A DNA stretch of 64,000 bases from Mesorhizobium sp. BR1-1-16 (lineage in GTDB: Bacteria > Pseudomonadota > Alphaproteobacteria > Rhizobiales > Kaistiaceae), in assembly GCF_020165495.1 (NCBI RefSeq), contig NZ_JAIUIE010000014.1, positions 55,449 through 119,448 of the forward strand. Reading direction: 5' to 3'. The notes under the pieces were generated by a model. It saw only the letters and a program-made list of their open reading frames with translations, was not told the origin of the DNA and did no database searches. Below, in pieces: positions 1-8,436 of this stretch. The number at the start of each line of letters is the position of its first letter. Position 1 is the first letter of the stretch. The position numbers and the translations under genes were made by a program.

Positions 1-769
1 GCTCCAGCTGGAGATAGGTCGCGCGATCGAGTTCGCCCTCGGCCTTCTTGCCATCGGCGGTCCAGGTTTCGAAATCCGCGTTGCTCATTCCGTGGAAGGC
101 GAACTTCATCTGCGAGAAGCCGGCGCCGCTGTAGTTGGCCGAGAAGCCCTCATAGGTTCCAGGCTTGTTGATCACGGCGTGCAACTTGGTCTGCATGCCG
201 GGCATCGCGTAGATCTGGCCGGCAAGCGCGGGGATGAAGAACGAGTTCATCACGGCGGACGAGGTGATGCTGAAGTCGATCGGCCGGTCGACGGGGGCCG
301 CGAGTTCGTTGACGGTGGCAATGCCGTAATCCGGATAGATGAAGAGCCATTTCCAGTCGAGCGCCACCACCTCGACACGGAGCGGCGCCATTTCCTGCGT
401 GACGGGCTGGCCGGAGGCCAGACGATCGAGCGGGCGATAGGGATCGAGCAGATGCGTGCCCATCCAGGTGACGGCACCGAGGCAGATGATGATCAAGAGC
501 GGCGCCGCCCAGATCACCAGCTCGAACTGGGTCGAATGATCCCAGTCGGGCTGATAGTTTGCCGCCTTATTGGTGTGTCGGTAGCGCCAGGCAAACAGCA
601 CGGTCAGCGCCATCACGGGCACGATGACCAGCAGCATCAGCACAGTCGAGACGATGATGAGATCGCGCTGCTGCACCGCCACATCGCCTGATGGTGCGAG
701 GACGACCATATTGCAGCCGCCGAGCAGCAGCGCTGCCGGCAGCAAGGCTAGGGAACGAAATCGGCTCAC
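1..769 (-). CDS. cyoA: Cytochrome o ubiquinol oxidase subunit II (partial, 3' end outside window)
   Basis: Subunit II of the terminal haem-copper quinol oxidase; it sits in the inner membrane with a periplasmic cupredoxin-like domain. The reading frame starts at a GTG (769) giving a short lipoprotein signal with lipobox LLGGC (Cys19), then two membrane helices (about residues 33-58 and 75-97), then the periplasmic domain with the conserved run FFIPALAGQIYAMPGM and the family hallmark FHGMS. The frame runs off the left edge, so the C-terminus is missing. An in-frame ATG at 793 would add eight residues before the signal; the GTG fits the lipoprotein signal better. It is divergent from the MFS gene and lies near a RegB/RegA-like pair, a family known to control terminal oxidases. 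Identity is secure; the start is less so. Confidence 0.9.
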   Translation of the reverse strand, partial: MSRFRSLALLPAALLLGGCNMVVLAPSGDVAVQQRDLIIVSTVLMLLVIVPVMALTVLFAWRYRHTNKAANYQPDWDHSTQFELVIWAAPLLIIICLGAVTWMGTHLLDPYRPLDRLASGQPVTQEMAPLRVEVVALDWKWLFIYPDYGIATVNELAAPVDRPIDFSITSSAVMNSFFIPALAGQIYAMPGMQTKLHAVINKPGTYEGFSANYSGAGFSQMKFAFHGMSNADFETWTADGKKAEGELDRATYLQLE

Positions 770-942
770 TGTTCGGACCTGTCCGGGATGCATCGCATGC
801 CCGAGACAACTAGATGCAGCGCAGCAAATGCGGGACTGGACAATTTGTCCAATGCCCGCCGAGGGCGTCAGGGAACAGAAAGTCAGGATGGCAGGGAGGA
901 CTCTTGCCGCATGATCGGCGCCGACCAAGGAACGGATCTGAG

Positions 943-2295
943 ATGATTGCTGAGACGGCGACGTCAACGCCGACCGCGACGCCGATGGCGACGGAAGCCG
1001 AGAACGACGCGGTGCGCATCCACGCGCGCCACGGTTCGGTCGAGCCGGGCGAGATCGCGATTGGCGTCATCATCGGGCGTGCGTCGGAGTTCTTCGATTT
1101 CTTCGTCTATGCGATCGCGTCCGTCGTGGTCTTCCCGAAGCTGGTCTTCCCGCAGTTCGATCCGTTGACGGGGACACTCTATTCCTTCGCGATCTTCGCG
1201 CTCGCCTTCATCGCGCGGCCGGTCGGCACGGTGCTGTTCACGGCGATCGACCGTCAATATGGCCGCGGCCTCAAGCTGACGGTGGCCCTGCTGCTGCTCG
1301 GCATATCAACGGTCGCTATCGCGTTCCTGCCCGGCCATGCGCAGATCGGCGTTGCCTCGGCTTGGCTCCTCGCCGGCCTTCGCATCGGCCAGGGCCTCGC
1401 CTGGGGCGGCTCGTGGGACGGGCTTGCCTCGCTGCTGGCGCTGAACGCGCCCGACGCCCGCCGCGGCTGGTATGCGATGATCCCGCAGCTCGGCGCGCCG
1501 GTCGGCCTCATCATCGCGAGCGCGCTGTTCGCCTATTTCGTCGGCCATCTCTCGGCAGCGGATTTCTTCGATTGGGGCTGGCGCTATCCTTTCTTCGTCG
1601 CCTTCGCGATCAATGTCGTCGCCCTGTTTGCCAAGCTTCGCATCGTCGTGACGCCGCAATATGCGGCGCTCTATGAGACGCGCGAGCTGCAGCCGGCCCG
1701 CGTCCGCGCAACGCTCAAGGCCGAGGGACGCACCGTCCTGATCGGGGCCTTCGCGCCGCTTGCCAGCTTCGCTTTGTTCCACATGGTGACGGTGTTTCCG
1801 CTGTCCTGGGTGTTCCTGTTCACGCGCGAACTGCCGGCACGCTTCCTCTATATCGAGGCGCTTGCAGGCATCGTCGGCGTCGCCTCGATCTTCGCGTCAG
1901 GGTTTCTCGCCGACCGGTTCGGCCGTACGGCGCTGCTCGGCACCTGCGCCGTGGCGATCGCCGTCTTCAGCGGCTTCGCACCGCAACTGCTCGACAGCGG
2001 TCTTGTCGGCGAGGCGGTCTTCATGGTTGTCGGCTTCCTGCTGCTCGGCCTTTCCTTCGGCCAGTCATCGGGCGCGCTCGCCTCGAATTTCTCGCCCGCC
2101 TATCGCTATACCGGTGCGGCGCTGACGGCGGATCTTGCCTGGCTGTTCGGCGCGGGTTTCGCACCCTTCGTCGCGCTCTACCTCTCGAGCCATCTCGGCC
2201 TGATCTCCTCGGGTCTCTATCTCTTGTCTGGCGCCGTGTGCACGCTGCTGGCGCTCGGTGCGAACCGCCGGCTCGAAATGGCCTCCCGGCGCTAG
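943..2295 (+). CDS. MFS transporter, metabolite:H+ symporter (MHS) type
   Basis: A 450-residue polytopic inner-membrane transporter, probably about 12 helices. The first conserved stretch (IIGRASEFFDFFVYAIAS) matches the TM1 region of the MHS/ProP-like branch of the major facilitator superfamily, and ARPVGTVLF and GLRIGQGLAWGG follow as expected for TM3 and TM4-5. The frame is open back to 814, but the ATG at 943 is preceded by AAGGA about ten bases upstream, and the extra 43 residues look non-membrane and unlike the family. It is divergent from cyoA and convergent with the response-regulator gene, with four bases between the stops. The substrate cannot be told; organic acids or osmolytes are typical. 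Confidence 0.8.
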   Translation: MIAETATSTPTATPMATEAENDAVRIHARHGSVEPGEIAIGVIIGRASEFFDFFVYAIASVVVFPKLVFPQFDPLTGTLYSFAIFALAFIARPVGTVLFTAIDRQYGRGLKLTVALLLLGISTVAIAFLPGHAQIGVASAWLLAGLRIGQGLAWGGSWDGLASLLALNAPDARRGWYAMIPQLGAPVGLIIASALFAYFVGHLSAADFFDWGWRYPFFVAFAINVVALFAKLRIVVTPQYAALYETRELQPARVRATLKAEGRTVLIGAFAPLASFALFHMVTVFPLSWVFLFTRELPARFLYIEALAGIVGVASIFASGFLADRFGRTALLGTCAVAIAVFSGFAPQLLDSGLVGEAVFMVVGFLLLGLSFGQSSGALASNFSPAYRYTGAALTADLAWLFGAGFAPFVALYLSSHLGLISSGLYLLSGAVCTLLALGANRRLEMASRR

Positions 2296-2299
2296 CGGC

Positions 2300-2872
2300 T
2301 CATTTCACCCGGGACTTCTCGAGCTTCCGCGCGAGGGTCCGACGGTGCATGCCGAGCCGACGCGCGGTTTCCGAGATGTTGAATCCGGTCTCGGCTAGCG
2401 TCTCGTGGATGCGCTCCCATTCGAGATTCTTGATCGAGGTCGGCCGCTGCGTCAGCGCGACCGAGCTGTCGCCATCTGCCCGTTCGAAGGCGGCGATGAT
2501 GTCGTTGGTGTTCGACGGCTTCGGCAGATAGTGGCAGGCGCCGAGCTTGATCGCTTCGACGGCGGTGGCGATGCTGGCAAAGCCCGTCAGGACGACGATG
2601 CGCATCGTCGGATCATGTGCATGCAGCAGTGCGACGCATTCGAGGCCGGATCCGGAAGCAAGCTTGAGGTCGACGACCGCATAATGCGGTGTCACGGTTT
2701 CGAGCAGCGTGCGGATGCCCTCGATGCCATCGCTTTGATGCACAATGAAGCCGCGCCGTTCGAGCGAGCGGCGAAGCGCGCGGGCAAAGGACGCATCGTC
2801 CTCGACGATCAGAAGCGGCTGTTCAGTGTTCAGGATGGCCTCCCGTCGCGAGCGAGGCGAGCGGCAGCGCAA
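2300..2872 (-). CDS. regA: RegA/ActR-type response regulator
   Basis: DNA-binding response regulator of the RegA/PrrA/ActR family: a receiver domain (acidic pocket E24-D26, phospho-acceptor D68, T96, K118) followed by a short Fis-type helix-turn-helix near the C-terminus (SETARRLGMHRRTLARKL), the most recognisable part of this family. At about 190 residues it has the usual length. Its 5' end overlaps the kinase stop by about 50 bases if the ATG at 2872 is used. A GGGAGG motif lies further in, just before an in-frame CTG, so the true start could be non-canonical. Co-transcribed with and translationally coupled to the upstream kinase gene; family members globally regulate respiration, including terminal oxidases. 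Symbol given by family. Confidence 0.88.
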   Translation of the reverse strand: MRCRSPRSRREAILNTEQPLLIVEDDASFARALRRSLERRGFIVHQSDGIEGIRTLLETVTPHYAVVDLKLASGSGLECVALLHAHDPTMRIVVLTGFASIATAVEAIKLGACHYLPKPSNTNDIIAAFERADGDSSVALTQRPTSIKNLEWERIHETLAETGFNISETARRLGMHRRTLARKLEKSRVK

Positions 2873-4160
2873 GCGTCACGCAGGCGCCGCCATCGGCGCC
2901 GTTTTCCGCCGCCACCGTGCCGCCGAGCTTGCGGATGACGTTCACGACCAGGAACAGCCCGAGGCCCCCGCCCGGCCGTCCCTTACTGGATCGGTAGGGC
3001 TTGCCGATGGTTTCGAGCATGTCGGGCTCGAAGCCGGGCCCGGCATCCGAGACGGCGATGACGATCGTGTCGGCCTGTCGCCCCGTCACGACGCCGATCC
3101 ATCCGGGCGACGCCTCCAGGGCGTTGTCGAGAATGTTGAAGATCACCTGCTTCAGGGCTGTATCGGAGATGATGGCGGCATCCGGTTCGATCAGGTTCGA
3201 ATAATCGATCACGGCCGGCGACCGACTCTCGCGCCATTCGCCAACCGTCTCGTCCAGGAACCGTGTCGCCGTCGTGCGGATCGTGCCCTCGCCGCGCGCA
3301 TCGCCCGACGAGATCAGGATGCCCGAGACGATCGCCTTGCAGCGGTCGAGCTGCGATTGCATCTCCGCGATCTCCCCGGCGATCTCGGGATCGGCGCCAA
3401 GCTGTGGCATCCGCTGCCAGTCGCTGAGGATCACCGAGAGGGTCGAAAGCGGCGTGCCGAGTTCATGGGCCGCGCCCGATGCGAGCAGGCCCATCCGCAC
3501 GATATGATCCTCCTCCACCGAGCGTTGTCTCAGTTCCGCGAGGCGGGAATCGCGCGCCTTCAGATTGTGCTGGATGCGGGTCACGAAGAACACCAGCAAT
3601 GTGGCGGCGAGGACATGGCAGATGAACATGCCCTGGATATGCAGGCCGAGCAGTTCGCCATGGGCATGCGGCATGTCGAGGGCGCGGAAACTGACCGTGA
3701 GGAACAGGAAGCATCCGGAGGTGACGAGCACCAGCATCCATGCCGACCAGGCGTCGACGAGCACGGCGCCGAGGATCACCTGCAGCAGATAAAGCGACAC
3801 GAACGGATTGGAGGCGCCGCCGCTCAGATAGAGCTGAAGGGTGAGCGCGCCGACATCGAGCATCAGCTCCAAAAAGAGCTCGGAATTGGAGATCGCCTGC
3901 CGCCGCGACTGGCGCAACAGGCTGATGATGTTGAGCAGAACCAGAAAGCCGAGCACGGCGGCCATCGCGGCGAGCGGCAGGGCGATCGCCAGCACGAAAT
4001 GAACATAGAGGATCGTCAGCACCTGGCCGATGACCGCCAGCCAGCGCAGCTGGACCAGCAGCAGCAGGTTCTTCTTGTTGGTGATATCGCGCGCCTGGAT
4101 CGCCGTTCTCCCGAACCTGCCCCGCTGCAACATGTCGCCGACCGGCGCTATGACAACCAT
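2823..4160 (-). CDS. regB: RegB/ActS-type redox-sensing histidine kinase
   Basis: A 445-residue membrane histidine kinase with about six N-terminal helices (roughly residues 32-195). Three RegB hallmarks are visible: the quinone-binding heptapeptide GGASNPF (114-120), the H-box around GAAHELGTPLST with phospho-acceptor His232, and a Cys at 274 in LDRCKAI, where RegB carries its redox-active cysteine. N- and G-box motifs (NILDNALEAS, DAGPGFEPD, GGGLGLFLV) complete the ATPase domain. It lies directly upstream of the RegA-like gene with overlapping ends. By family knowledge it senses the ubiquinone pool or oxygen and controls respiratory genes; nearby cyoA is a plausible target. Confidence 0.9.
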   Translation of the reverse strand: MVVIAPVGDMLQRGRFGRTAIQARDITNKKNLLLLVQLRWLAVIGQVLTILYVHFVLAIALPLAAMAAVLGFLVLLNIISLLRQSRRQAISNSELFLELMLDVGALTLQLYLSGGASNPFVSLYLLQVILGAVLVDAWSAWMLVLVTSGCFLFLTVSFRALDMPHAHGELLGLHIQGMFICHVLAATLLVFFVTRIQHNLKARDSRLAELRQRSVEEDHIVRMGLLASGAAHELGTPLSTLSVILSDWQRMPQLGADPEIAGEIAEMQSQLDRCKAIVSGILISSGDARGEGTIRTTATRFLDETVGEWRESRSPAVIDYSNLIEPDAAIISDTALKQVIFNILDNALEASPGWIGVVTGRQADTIVIAVSDAGPGFEPDMLETIGKPYRSSKGRPGGGLGLFLVVNVIRKLGGTVAAENGADGGACVTLALPLASLATGGHPEH

Positions 4161-4275
4161 ACGCCATGCGATTCACCGCCCGTCGGCTTCCTCTGGGGGA
4201 AAGCGCGAAATCGGGGTGCGATGTCAAGGGCGCGCTTGACGCGAAGGCGTCGTCGGCGCCTGCTGGCCCTGCACA

Positions 4276-4470
4276 AGGTTTCGGCCGAGATTCGGAAAGG
4301 GATACCGGCCGATAGGGAACGAGGAAGGGCACATTTGCCCGAAGCCTCGACCGCCCCCGCGACTGTGAGCGGCGAGCGACCTGCCGATTGCCACTGGATC
4401 TCGTCCAAAGCGGCGAGATCCGGGAAGGCGGCAGGCTGTGATGAACCGCGAGTCAGGAGACCGACCCTGT
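4276..4470 (+). promoter_or_regulatory. Cobalamin (B12) riboswitch
   Basis: The leader upstream of the CbiM-like gene carries conserved cobalamin-riboswitch elements in the right order: an initial GGTTTCGGCC helix strand, CCCCCGCGACTGTGAGC (about 4352-4370), GCCACTGG (4389-4396), GGGAAGGCGGCAGGC (about 4422-4436), and the B12 box GCGAGTCAGGAGACC (4448-4462). About 50 bases then remain before the start codon, room for an expression platform that hides the ribosome-binding site. When coenzyme B12 is plentiful it should repress the downstream cobalt-uptake gene. Outer limits are approximate. Confidence 0.92.
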
Positions 4471-4519
4471 GCATGTGTTCAACTGAAGCCGTCGGTGGGA
4501 CGGCAAACGGAGATACCCC

Positions 4520-5197
4520 ATGCATATCGAACCTGGACTGGTCGACAGTAGCAAGATCTGGCTGAGCTATGTCACGGCTGCCGGCGCCGGCGGCTACGCG
4601 CTGAAGCTGGCGGCCGAGACGATCCGAGCGCGCGGACCGCTTTCGCTCCTGGCCCGCAGCGGCGCGACGACCGCGCTCGTCTTCGCCTTCTTCGAGATCC
4701 TGCCGCACTATCCGGTCGGCGTTTCCGAGGTCCATCTCATTCTCGGGTCGACGCTGTTCCTGGTCTTCGGCGCGGCCCCGGCGGCGATCGGCCTCGCCCT
4801 CGGCCTGCTGATCCAGGGACTCTTCTTCGCGCCGTTCGATCTGCCGCAATATGGCATGAACGTCACGACGCTCCTGGTGCCGCTGTTTGCCCTATCGGCG
4901 CTGGCCCCGCGGGTCATCGCTGCGGGAACGCCTTATGTTGAGCTCAAATATCGTCAGGCGCTTGCCCTCTCGACCACCTACCAGGCTGGGATCGTCGCGT
5001 GGGTGGCCTTCTGGGCGTTCTATGGCCATGGCTTCACAGCGGACAACACCGCCGCGATCGCATCCTTCGGCGGCGCCTATATGCCGGTGATCATCATCGA
5101 GCCGCTGGTGGATCTCGTGGTTCTCGCGGCTGCCAAGACGCTGCACCGCCTGAAGGGGAACCCGCTGTTCGAGCGCCGGCTGTTCGAGGCGGCCTGA
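4520..5197 (+). CDS. CbiM-like cobalt transport permease
   Basis: A 225-residue protein of mostly membrane helices (about six) beginning MHIEPGLV. The N-terminal Met-His-Ile start with His2 is the metal-binding signature of CbiM/NikM, the substrate-specific subunits of cobalt/nickel ECF-type importers. A cobalamin riboswitch directly upstream supports cobalt as substrate. Unusually, no CbiN, CbiQ or CbiO partner follows; the next minus-strand sequence is a decayed membrane gene and an efflux pump. The protein may work with an energising module encoded elsewhere or alone. A strong hairpin (5218-5246) lies 20 bases past the stop. Confidence 0.8.
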   Translation: MHIEPGLVDSSKIWLSYVTAAGAGGYALKLAAETIRARGPLSLLARSGATTALVFAFFEILPHYPVGVSEVHLILGSTLFLVFGAAPAAIGLALGLLIQGLFFAPFDLPQYGMNVTTLLVPLFALSALAPRVIAAGTPYVELKYRQALALSTTYQAGIVAWVAFWAFYGHGFTADNTAAIASFGGAYMPVIIIEPLVDLVVLAAAKTLHRLKGNPLFERRLFEAA

Positions 5198-5217
5198 CGG
5201 CTCAAGCTCCCATGAAA

Positions 5218-5246
5218 GGGATGGCGGCGCGCGTCGCCGCCATCCC
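5218..5246 (+). terminator. Hairpin after the CbiM-like gene
   Basis: Perfect 12-bp inverted repeat (GGGATGGCGGCG / CGCCGCCATCCC) with a 5-base loop, 20 bases after the CbiM stop. There is no T-tract, so termination strength is uncertain; it may act on both strands. Confidence 0.65.
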
Positions 5247-5254
5247 AGGCCGGC

Positions 5255-5480
5255 TCAGGAGAAGGCGCGCTTCGGGGCCGGCACGCGGGTCAGCACCAGC
5301 ATGTCGGCCGTGAGCACGCAGATGAGCGATGCCCGCCATCGTAAAACATGACGATACCGGAGGCGCAGAGGAACAGGACGACCGCCAGCTAGACGAGGTT
5401 GAAGACGAAGTTCCACGTCGCCGCCATGCGTCGTGCGGCCCATATCCCAGACCATCAGCCTCCCGACCGGCTTGTCGCTG
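5255..5480 (-). pseudogene. Decayed PepSY-type membrane protein fragment
   Basis: Read on the minus strand, this stretch contains pieces of one protein in different frames: SDKPVGRLMVWDMG, then NFVFNLV followed by a stop and LAVVLFLCASGIVM in a shifted frame, then LTADMLVLTRVPAPKRAFS back in the first frame ending at a TGA. The order and wording (helix ending SGIVM, a C-terminal helix followed by a basic tail) resemble the C-terminal part of PepSY-associated membrane proteins. At least two frameshifts and one internal stop are present, so it is not functional. It sits between the CbiM-like gene and the Tet-type pump and may once have belonged to the metal-uptake locus. Family assignment is from memory of motifs. 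Confidence 0.45.
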
Positions 5481-5504
5481 ATCTGATTTAGACGCGCCAG
5501 ACCA

Positions 5505-6701
5505 TCAGTTCGTTGCCGTTCGGGTCGGCCGTGTTCCGAGCACGACCAGGGGCACCGCTGCGAGATTGACCGCGGCGACGAGCAGCCAGATGGCGCCAGG
5601 CCAGAATGGCTGCACGGCAATATAGAATGTCGAGAATCCGAGTGGAGCGACGATCGAGGCGAGGCTGACGATCGAGGCGAGCACCCCCTGGAACTGGCCT
5701 TGCTGGCTCTCGCCGACGCGCCGGGTGGCGAGCGCCTGGAACGCGGGGATACCGATGCCGCCAAGGGCGAAGAACGGCATGATGGCGAAGATGACCCAGC
5801 TCTCTCTGGCGAGGGCCATGACGACGAGGGCTGCCGCCGAGCAGGAGGTCCCGACCAGGACGGCGCCGCGCTCGCCGAGCAGCCGGGCTGCCGGGCCGGG
5901 CAGAAAGGCCTGGACCAGAGTCTGGCAGACGCCGAAGGCCCCGAGCGACAAGCCGATCCAGGCGCCGTTCCAGCCAAACGTGTCGGAGCCCCACAATGCC
6001 CAGCAGATGCCATAGGCCTCTCCTCCGCCGGCCAGGATGAAGAAAACCAGGACGATCGGCAGCAGCGGCGGCATCGAGAACAGCCAGCGCAGCGGCAGAA
6101 GCGGGTTGAACGCGGCGACGGTCAGCTTGCTTCTGCTCTGTAGGCGCGATTCCGGCAGCATCAGCAAGGCGAGCAGGAGATTGCCGGCTGTCAGTGCGGC
6201 GGCTGCGATGAACGGGAGCCGCAGCCAGGCGTCTCCGAGCACGCCGCCGAGCACGGGTCCGATGATGAAACCGGCCCCGAACATCGCGTTGAACAGGCCG
6301 AAGCGCCCGGCGCGCTGGTCCTTCGTGGAGATGTCGGTGATATAGGCCGAGGCGACGGAGATATTGGCGCTGGTGAGGCCGGCGATGGCCCGCCCCAAAA
6401 CCAGCATCCAGAGCTGCGGCGCGAATGCCATGATGAGATAGTTGACGGTCGCGCCCGCCAGCGAAACGAGCAGCACCGGCCGTCGACCGAGCCTATCGCT
6501 CAGTGACCCAAGCACGGGGGCGAAGACGAACTGCATAGCGGCATAGAGCGCCGCCAGGATGCCGATATACGGCGCGATGTCCGCCGTGTGCTCGACTTCG
6601 GCAAGGAGGCGCGGCAGGATCGGGAAGATAAGGCCGATCCCGATCGCATCGATCAGGACGGCGGCGAAGATCACGACGAGGGATCGGTTCAAGGCAAGCA
6701 T
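5505..6701 (-). CDS. Tet-type MFS drug efflux transporter
   Basis: A polytopic exporter of the TetA/TCR branch of the major facilitator superfamily. The start LVVIFAAVLIDAIGIGLIFPILP matches TM1 of Tet proteins, and the loop 2-3 motif GSLSDRLGRRPVLL is the classic drug:H+ antiporter signature. The ATG at 6701 places TM1 directly after the start, as in the family; an upstream ATG (6821) would add 40 arginine-rich residues with no family match. About 398 residues from 6701, normal for Tet pumps. It is divergent from a TetR regulator across a region holding a perfect 19-bp palindrome, the usual tetA/tetR arrangement. The real substrate is unknown; tetracycline should not be assumed. Confidence 0.8.
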   Translation of the reverse strand: MLALNRSLVVIFAAVLIDAIGIGLIFPILPRLLAEVEHTADIAPYIGILAALYAAMQFVFAPVLGSLSDRLGRRPVLLVSLAGATVNYLIMAFAPQLWMLVLGRAIAGLTSANISVASAYITDISTKDQRAGRFGLFNAMFGAGFIIGPVLGGVLGDAWLRLPFIAAAALTAGNLLLALLMLPESRLQSRSKLTVAAFNPLLPLRWLFSMPPLLPIVLVFFILAGGGEAYGICWALWGSDTFGWNGAWIGLSLGAFGVCQTLVQAFLPGPAARLLGERGAVLVGTSCSAAALVVMALARESWVIFAIMPFFALGGIGIPAFQALATRRVGESQQGQFQGVLASIVSLASIVAPLGFSTFYIAVQPFWPGAIWLLVAAVNLAAVPLVVLGTRPTRTATN

Positions 6702-6839
6702 CCGGCGGTCGCCGGGACGGGCCCGGTCGGTCGAGTGACGCCGGTCTCGGCATCCGCGCGAGCCGCCGCTGAGGCTTGCCGGCCGAGCTCGATTGACTTC
6801 ATCGGGTTCGCCTTTCAACACGAAATGTACGCGTCATAA

Positions 6840-6858
6840 AAATAGACTGAGTCTATTT
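6840..6858. promoter_or_regulatory. Probable TetR operator
   Basis: Perfect inverted repeat AAATAGAC-TGA-GTCTATTT (19 bp) in the AT-rich space between the divergent efflux pump and TetR genes. Its size and place fit a TetR-family operator controlling the pump and possibly its own gene. Confidence 0.7.
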
Positions 6859-6930
6859 CTGATAAGGTGGCTGGCAGTTCGCGTCAAGACGAACCTGTAC
6901 TCGGTATAAAATGGGTGATATCCGAAACGC

Positions 6931-7569
6931 ATGTCCGAGCCGATCGACCGTCGAACGCGCAAGCGTCTGGCCACCCGTCAGGCCATTTCCAACGCGGCCA
7001 CGCGGCTGTTCTGGGAACGGGGTTTCGAGGCCGTCACAGTGGACGATATCGCCGAGGCCGCCGATGTCGGGCGGATGACGGTGTTCAACCATTTTCCCCG
7101 CAAGGAGGACATGTTCTTCGATCGCGAAGAGGAGGGGCGGGAGGTGCTGCGCAGCGCGCTCCGTGACGGGGATGGCGCCACCACGCCCATCGAGGCGCTC
7201 CGACAACTCGCGCATCGGCTCGTGGCGGAACGGGCCCCTTATGTCGTCTTCTCGCCCGAGAGCCAGAATTTCGTCAGGACGATCGAGGCAAGCGAGACCC
7301 TGAAGGCACGGGCGCGGGCCATTCGCGACGAGCTTGCCGAGGTCGTGGCGTCGGCGCTGGCCGAGACCGCCGGACGCGCATCCGGCGACCCCGATGCCCG
7401 ACTGGCCGCCGCCTTGCTCCTGGCCGTCTGGTCGACGGCCTTCGCCGAGGCGCACCGGATATTCCGGCAAACAGGCGACGCCGAGGATGCGAGCTCTGCC
7501 CTTCTCGGCATTGTCGACCAGGGAACCGTCGGCGTGCTCGCCGCGATGGCGGGCACGCCCTATTGCTAG
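6931..7569 (+). CDS. TetR family transcriptional regulator
   Basis: A 212-residue one-component regulator. The N-terminal TetR helix-turn-helix is clear (AISNAATRLFWERGFEAVTV, then DIAEAADVGRMTVFNHFPRKEDM, about residues 14-65); the C-terminal half is the variable helical ligand-binding domain. It is divergent from the Tet-type efflux pump and most likely represses it through the 19-bp palindrome at 6840-6858, with release by a drug-like ligand. No strong ribosome-binding site precedes the ATG, but the HTH begins at the usual distance from it. Confidence 0.85.
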   Translation: MSEPIDRRTRKRLATRQAISNAATRLFWERGFEAVTVDDIAEAADVGRMTVFNHFPRKEDMFFDREEEGREVLRSALRDGDGATTPIEALRQLAHRLVAERAPYVVFSPESQNFVRTIEASETLKARARAIRDELAEVVASALAETAGRASGDPDARLAAALLLAVWSTAFAEAHRIFRQTGDAEDASSALLGIVDQGTVGVLAAMAGTPYC

Positions 7570-7617
7570 ACGCGGCTGCCGCGAGCCGCGTTCATCGAAG
7601 CCGCTGGCGCGCTGGCC

Positions 7618-8352
7618 TCAGACCTGCGCCAGACCACCGTCGACGAAGATCTCACCACCGGTCATGAAGCTGCTGTCAGCAGAGGCGAGAAACGCAGCCA
7701 CCGCTCCGGTCTCCGACGGGTCGCCGATACGCCCGAGTGGCGTCGAGGCGCCGAGTTCCATCATCGCGTCCTCACCGACCACCTGCAGCGCCAGTTCCGT
7801 TTTGGTCGGGCCCGGCGACAGCACATTGACGCGGATGCCCGTTCCGCGCAGATCGAGCGCCCAGCTCCGCGCCAGATTGCGGATGGCCGCCTTGCTGGCG
7901 CTGTAGACGCTGAACTGCGGCGCCCCCATCACCCCGGCGCTCGAACCGGTCAGGATGATCGATCCGCCGGCCGCCATCAAAGGCAACGCCTTCTGGACCG
8001 TGAACAGCAGCCCCTTCACATTGACATTGAAGGTCTCGTCAAACTGCTCGGAAGTGATCTCGCCGAGTGGCGCCAGATTTCCGGTGCCGGCATTGGCAAA
8101 GACGATGTCGAGACTGCCGCGCTCGTCCTTGACGGCCTGGTACAATCGGTCGAGATCGGCCGGATCGGCCACCGAACCCTGCACGGCCCGCGCCGAGCTT
8201 CCCAATTGGGCGAGGGCGTCGTCGAGTGCGTCCTGTCGCCTTCCGAAAAGATAGACGAACGCGCCTTCCTCGACGAACCGCTTGGCGGCGCCCAGTCCGA
8301 TGCCGCTTCCGCCACCGGTCATGACCGCCGTCTTGCCTTGTAGCCTGCTCAT
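7618..8352 (-). CDS. Short-chain dehydrogenase/reductase
   Basis: A 244-residue classical SDR. Visible motifs are the cofactor glycine motif TGGGSGIG (about 12-19), NAG in the strand-4 region, the catalytic Ser in GSSAG, and YSASK holding the catalytic Tyr and Lys; it ends with the usual GGEIFVDGG. An Arg-Arg pair at the end of strand 2 (FGRRQ) suggests NADP(H) preference. The ATG at 8352 is preceded by AAGGAG six bases upstream; the frame is open further but without family content. It is divergent from an HxlR regulator, a common pairing in which the regulator senses reactive electrophiles such as quinones or aldehydes. The substrate is not known. Confidence 0.87.
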   Translation of the reverse strand: MSRLQGKTAVMTGGGSGIGLGAAKRFVEEGAFVYLFGRRQDALDDALAQLGSSARAVQGSVADPADLDRLYQAVKDERGSLDIVFANAGTGNLAPLGEITSEQFDETFNVNVKGLLFTVQKALPLMAAGGSIILTGSSAGVMGAPQFSVYSASKAAIRNLARSWALDLRGTGIRVNVLSPGPTKTELALQVVGEDAMMELGASTPLGRIGDPSETGAVAAFLASADSSFMTGGEIFVDGGLAQV

Positions 8353-8409
8353 GATGTGCTCCTTCAATGAGGTTGCACTCACGTGGCTGGCTGCCCACCT
8401 ATCAACAAG

Positions 8410-8429
8410 TATGCACCTTTTGGTAAGTA
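8410..8429. promoter_or_regulatory. Possible HxlR operator
   Basis: Imperfect palindrome TATGCACC-TTTT-GGTAAGTA in the divergent SDR/HxlR spacer. Known HxlR-family sites are often of the form TACTTACC-N4-GGTAAGTA; one half matches this fully and the other in five of eight positions. Confidence 0.45.
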
Positions 8430-8436
8430 GCAAAGA

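Noticed and set aside
2745..4565. Long plus-strand open frame (about 600 codons) opposite the RegB-like kinase
   Set aside because: Arg/Asp/Gln-rich, no domain content, fully antisense to a motif-verified gene; a by-product of high GC codon use.
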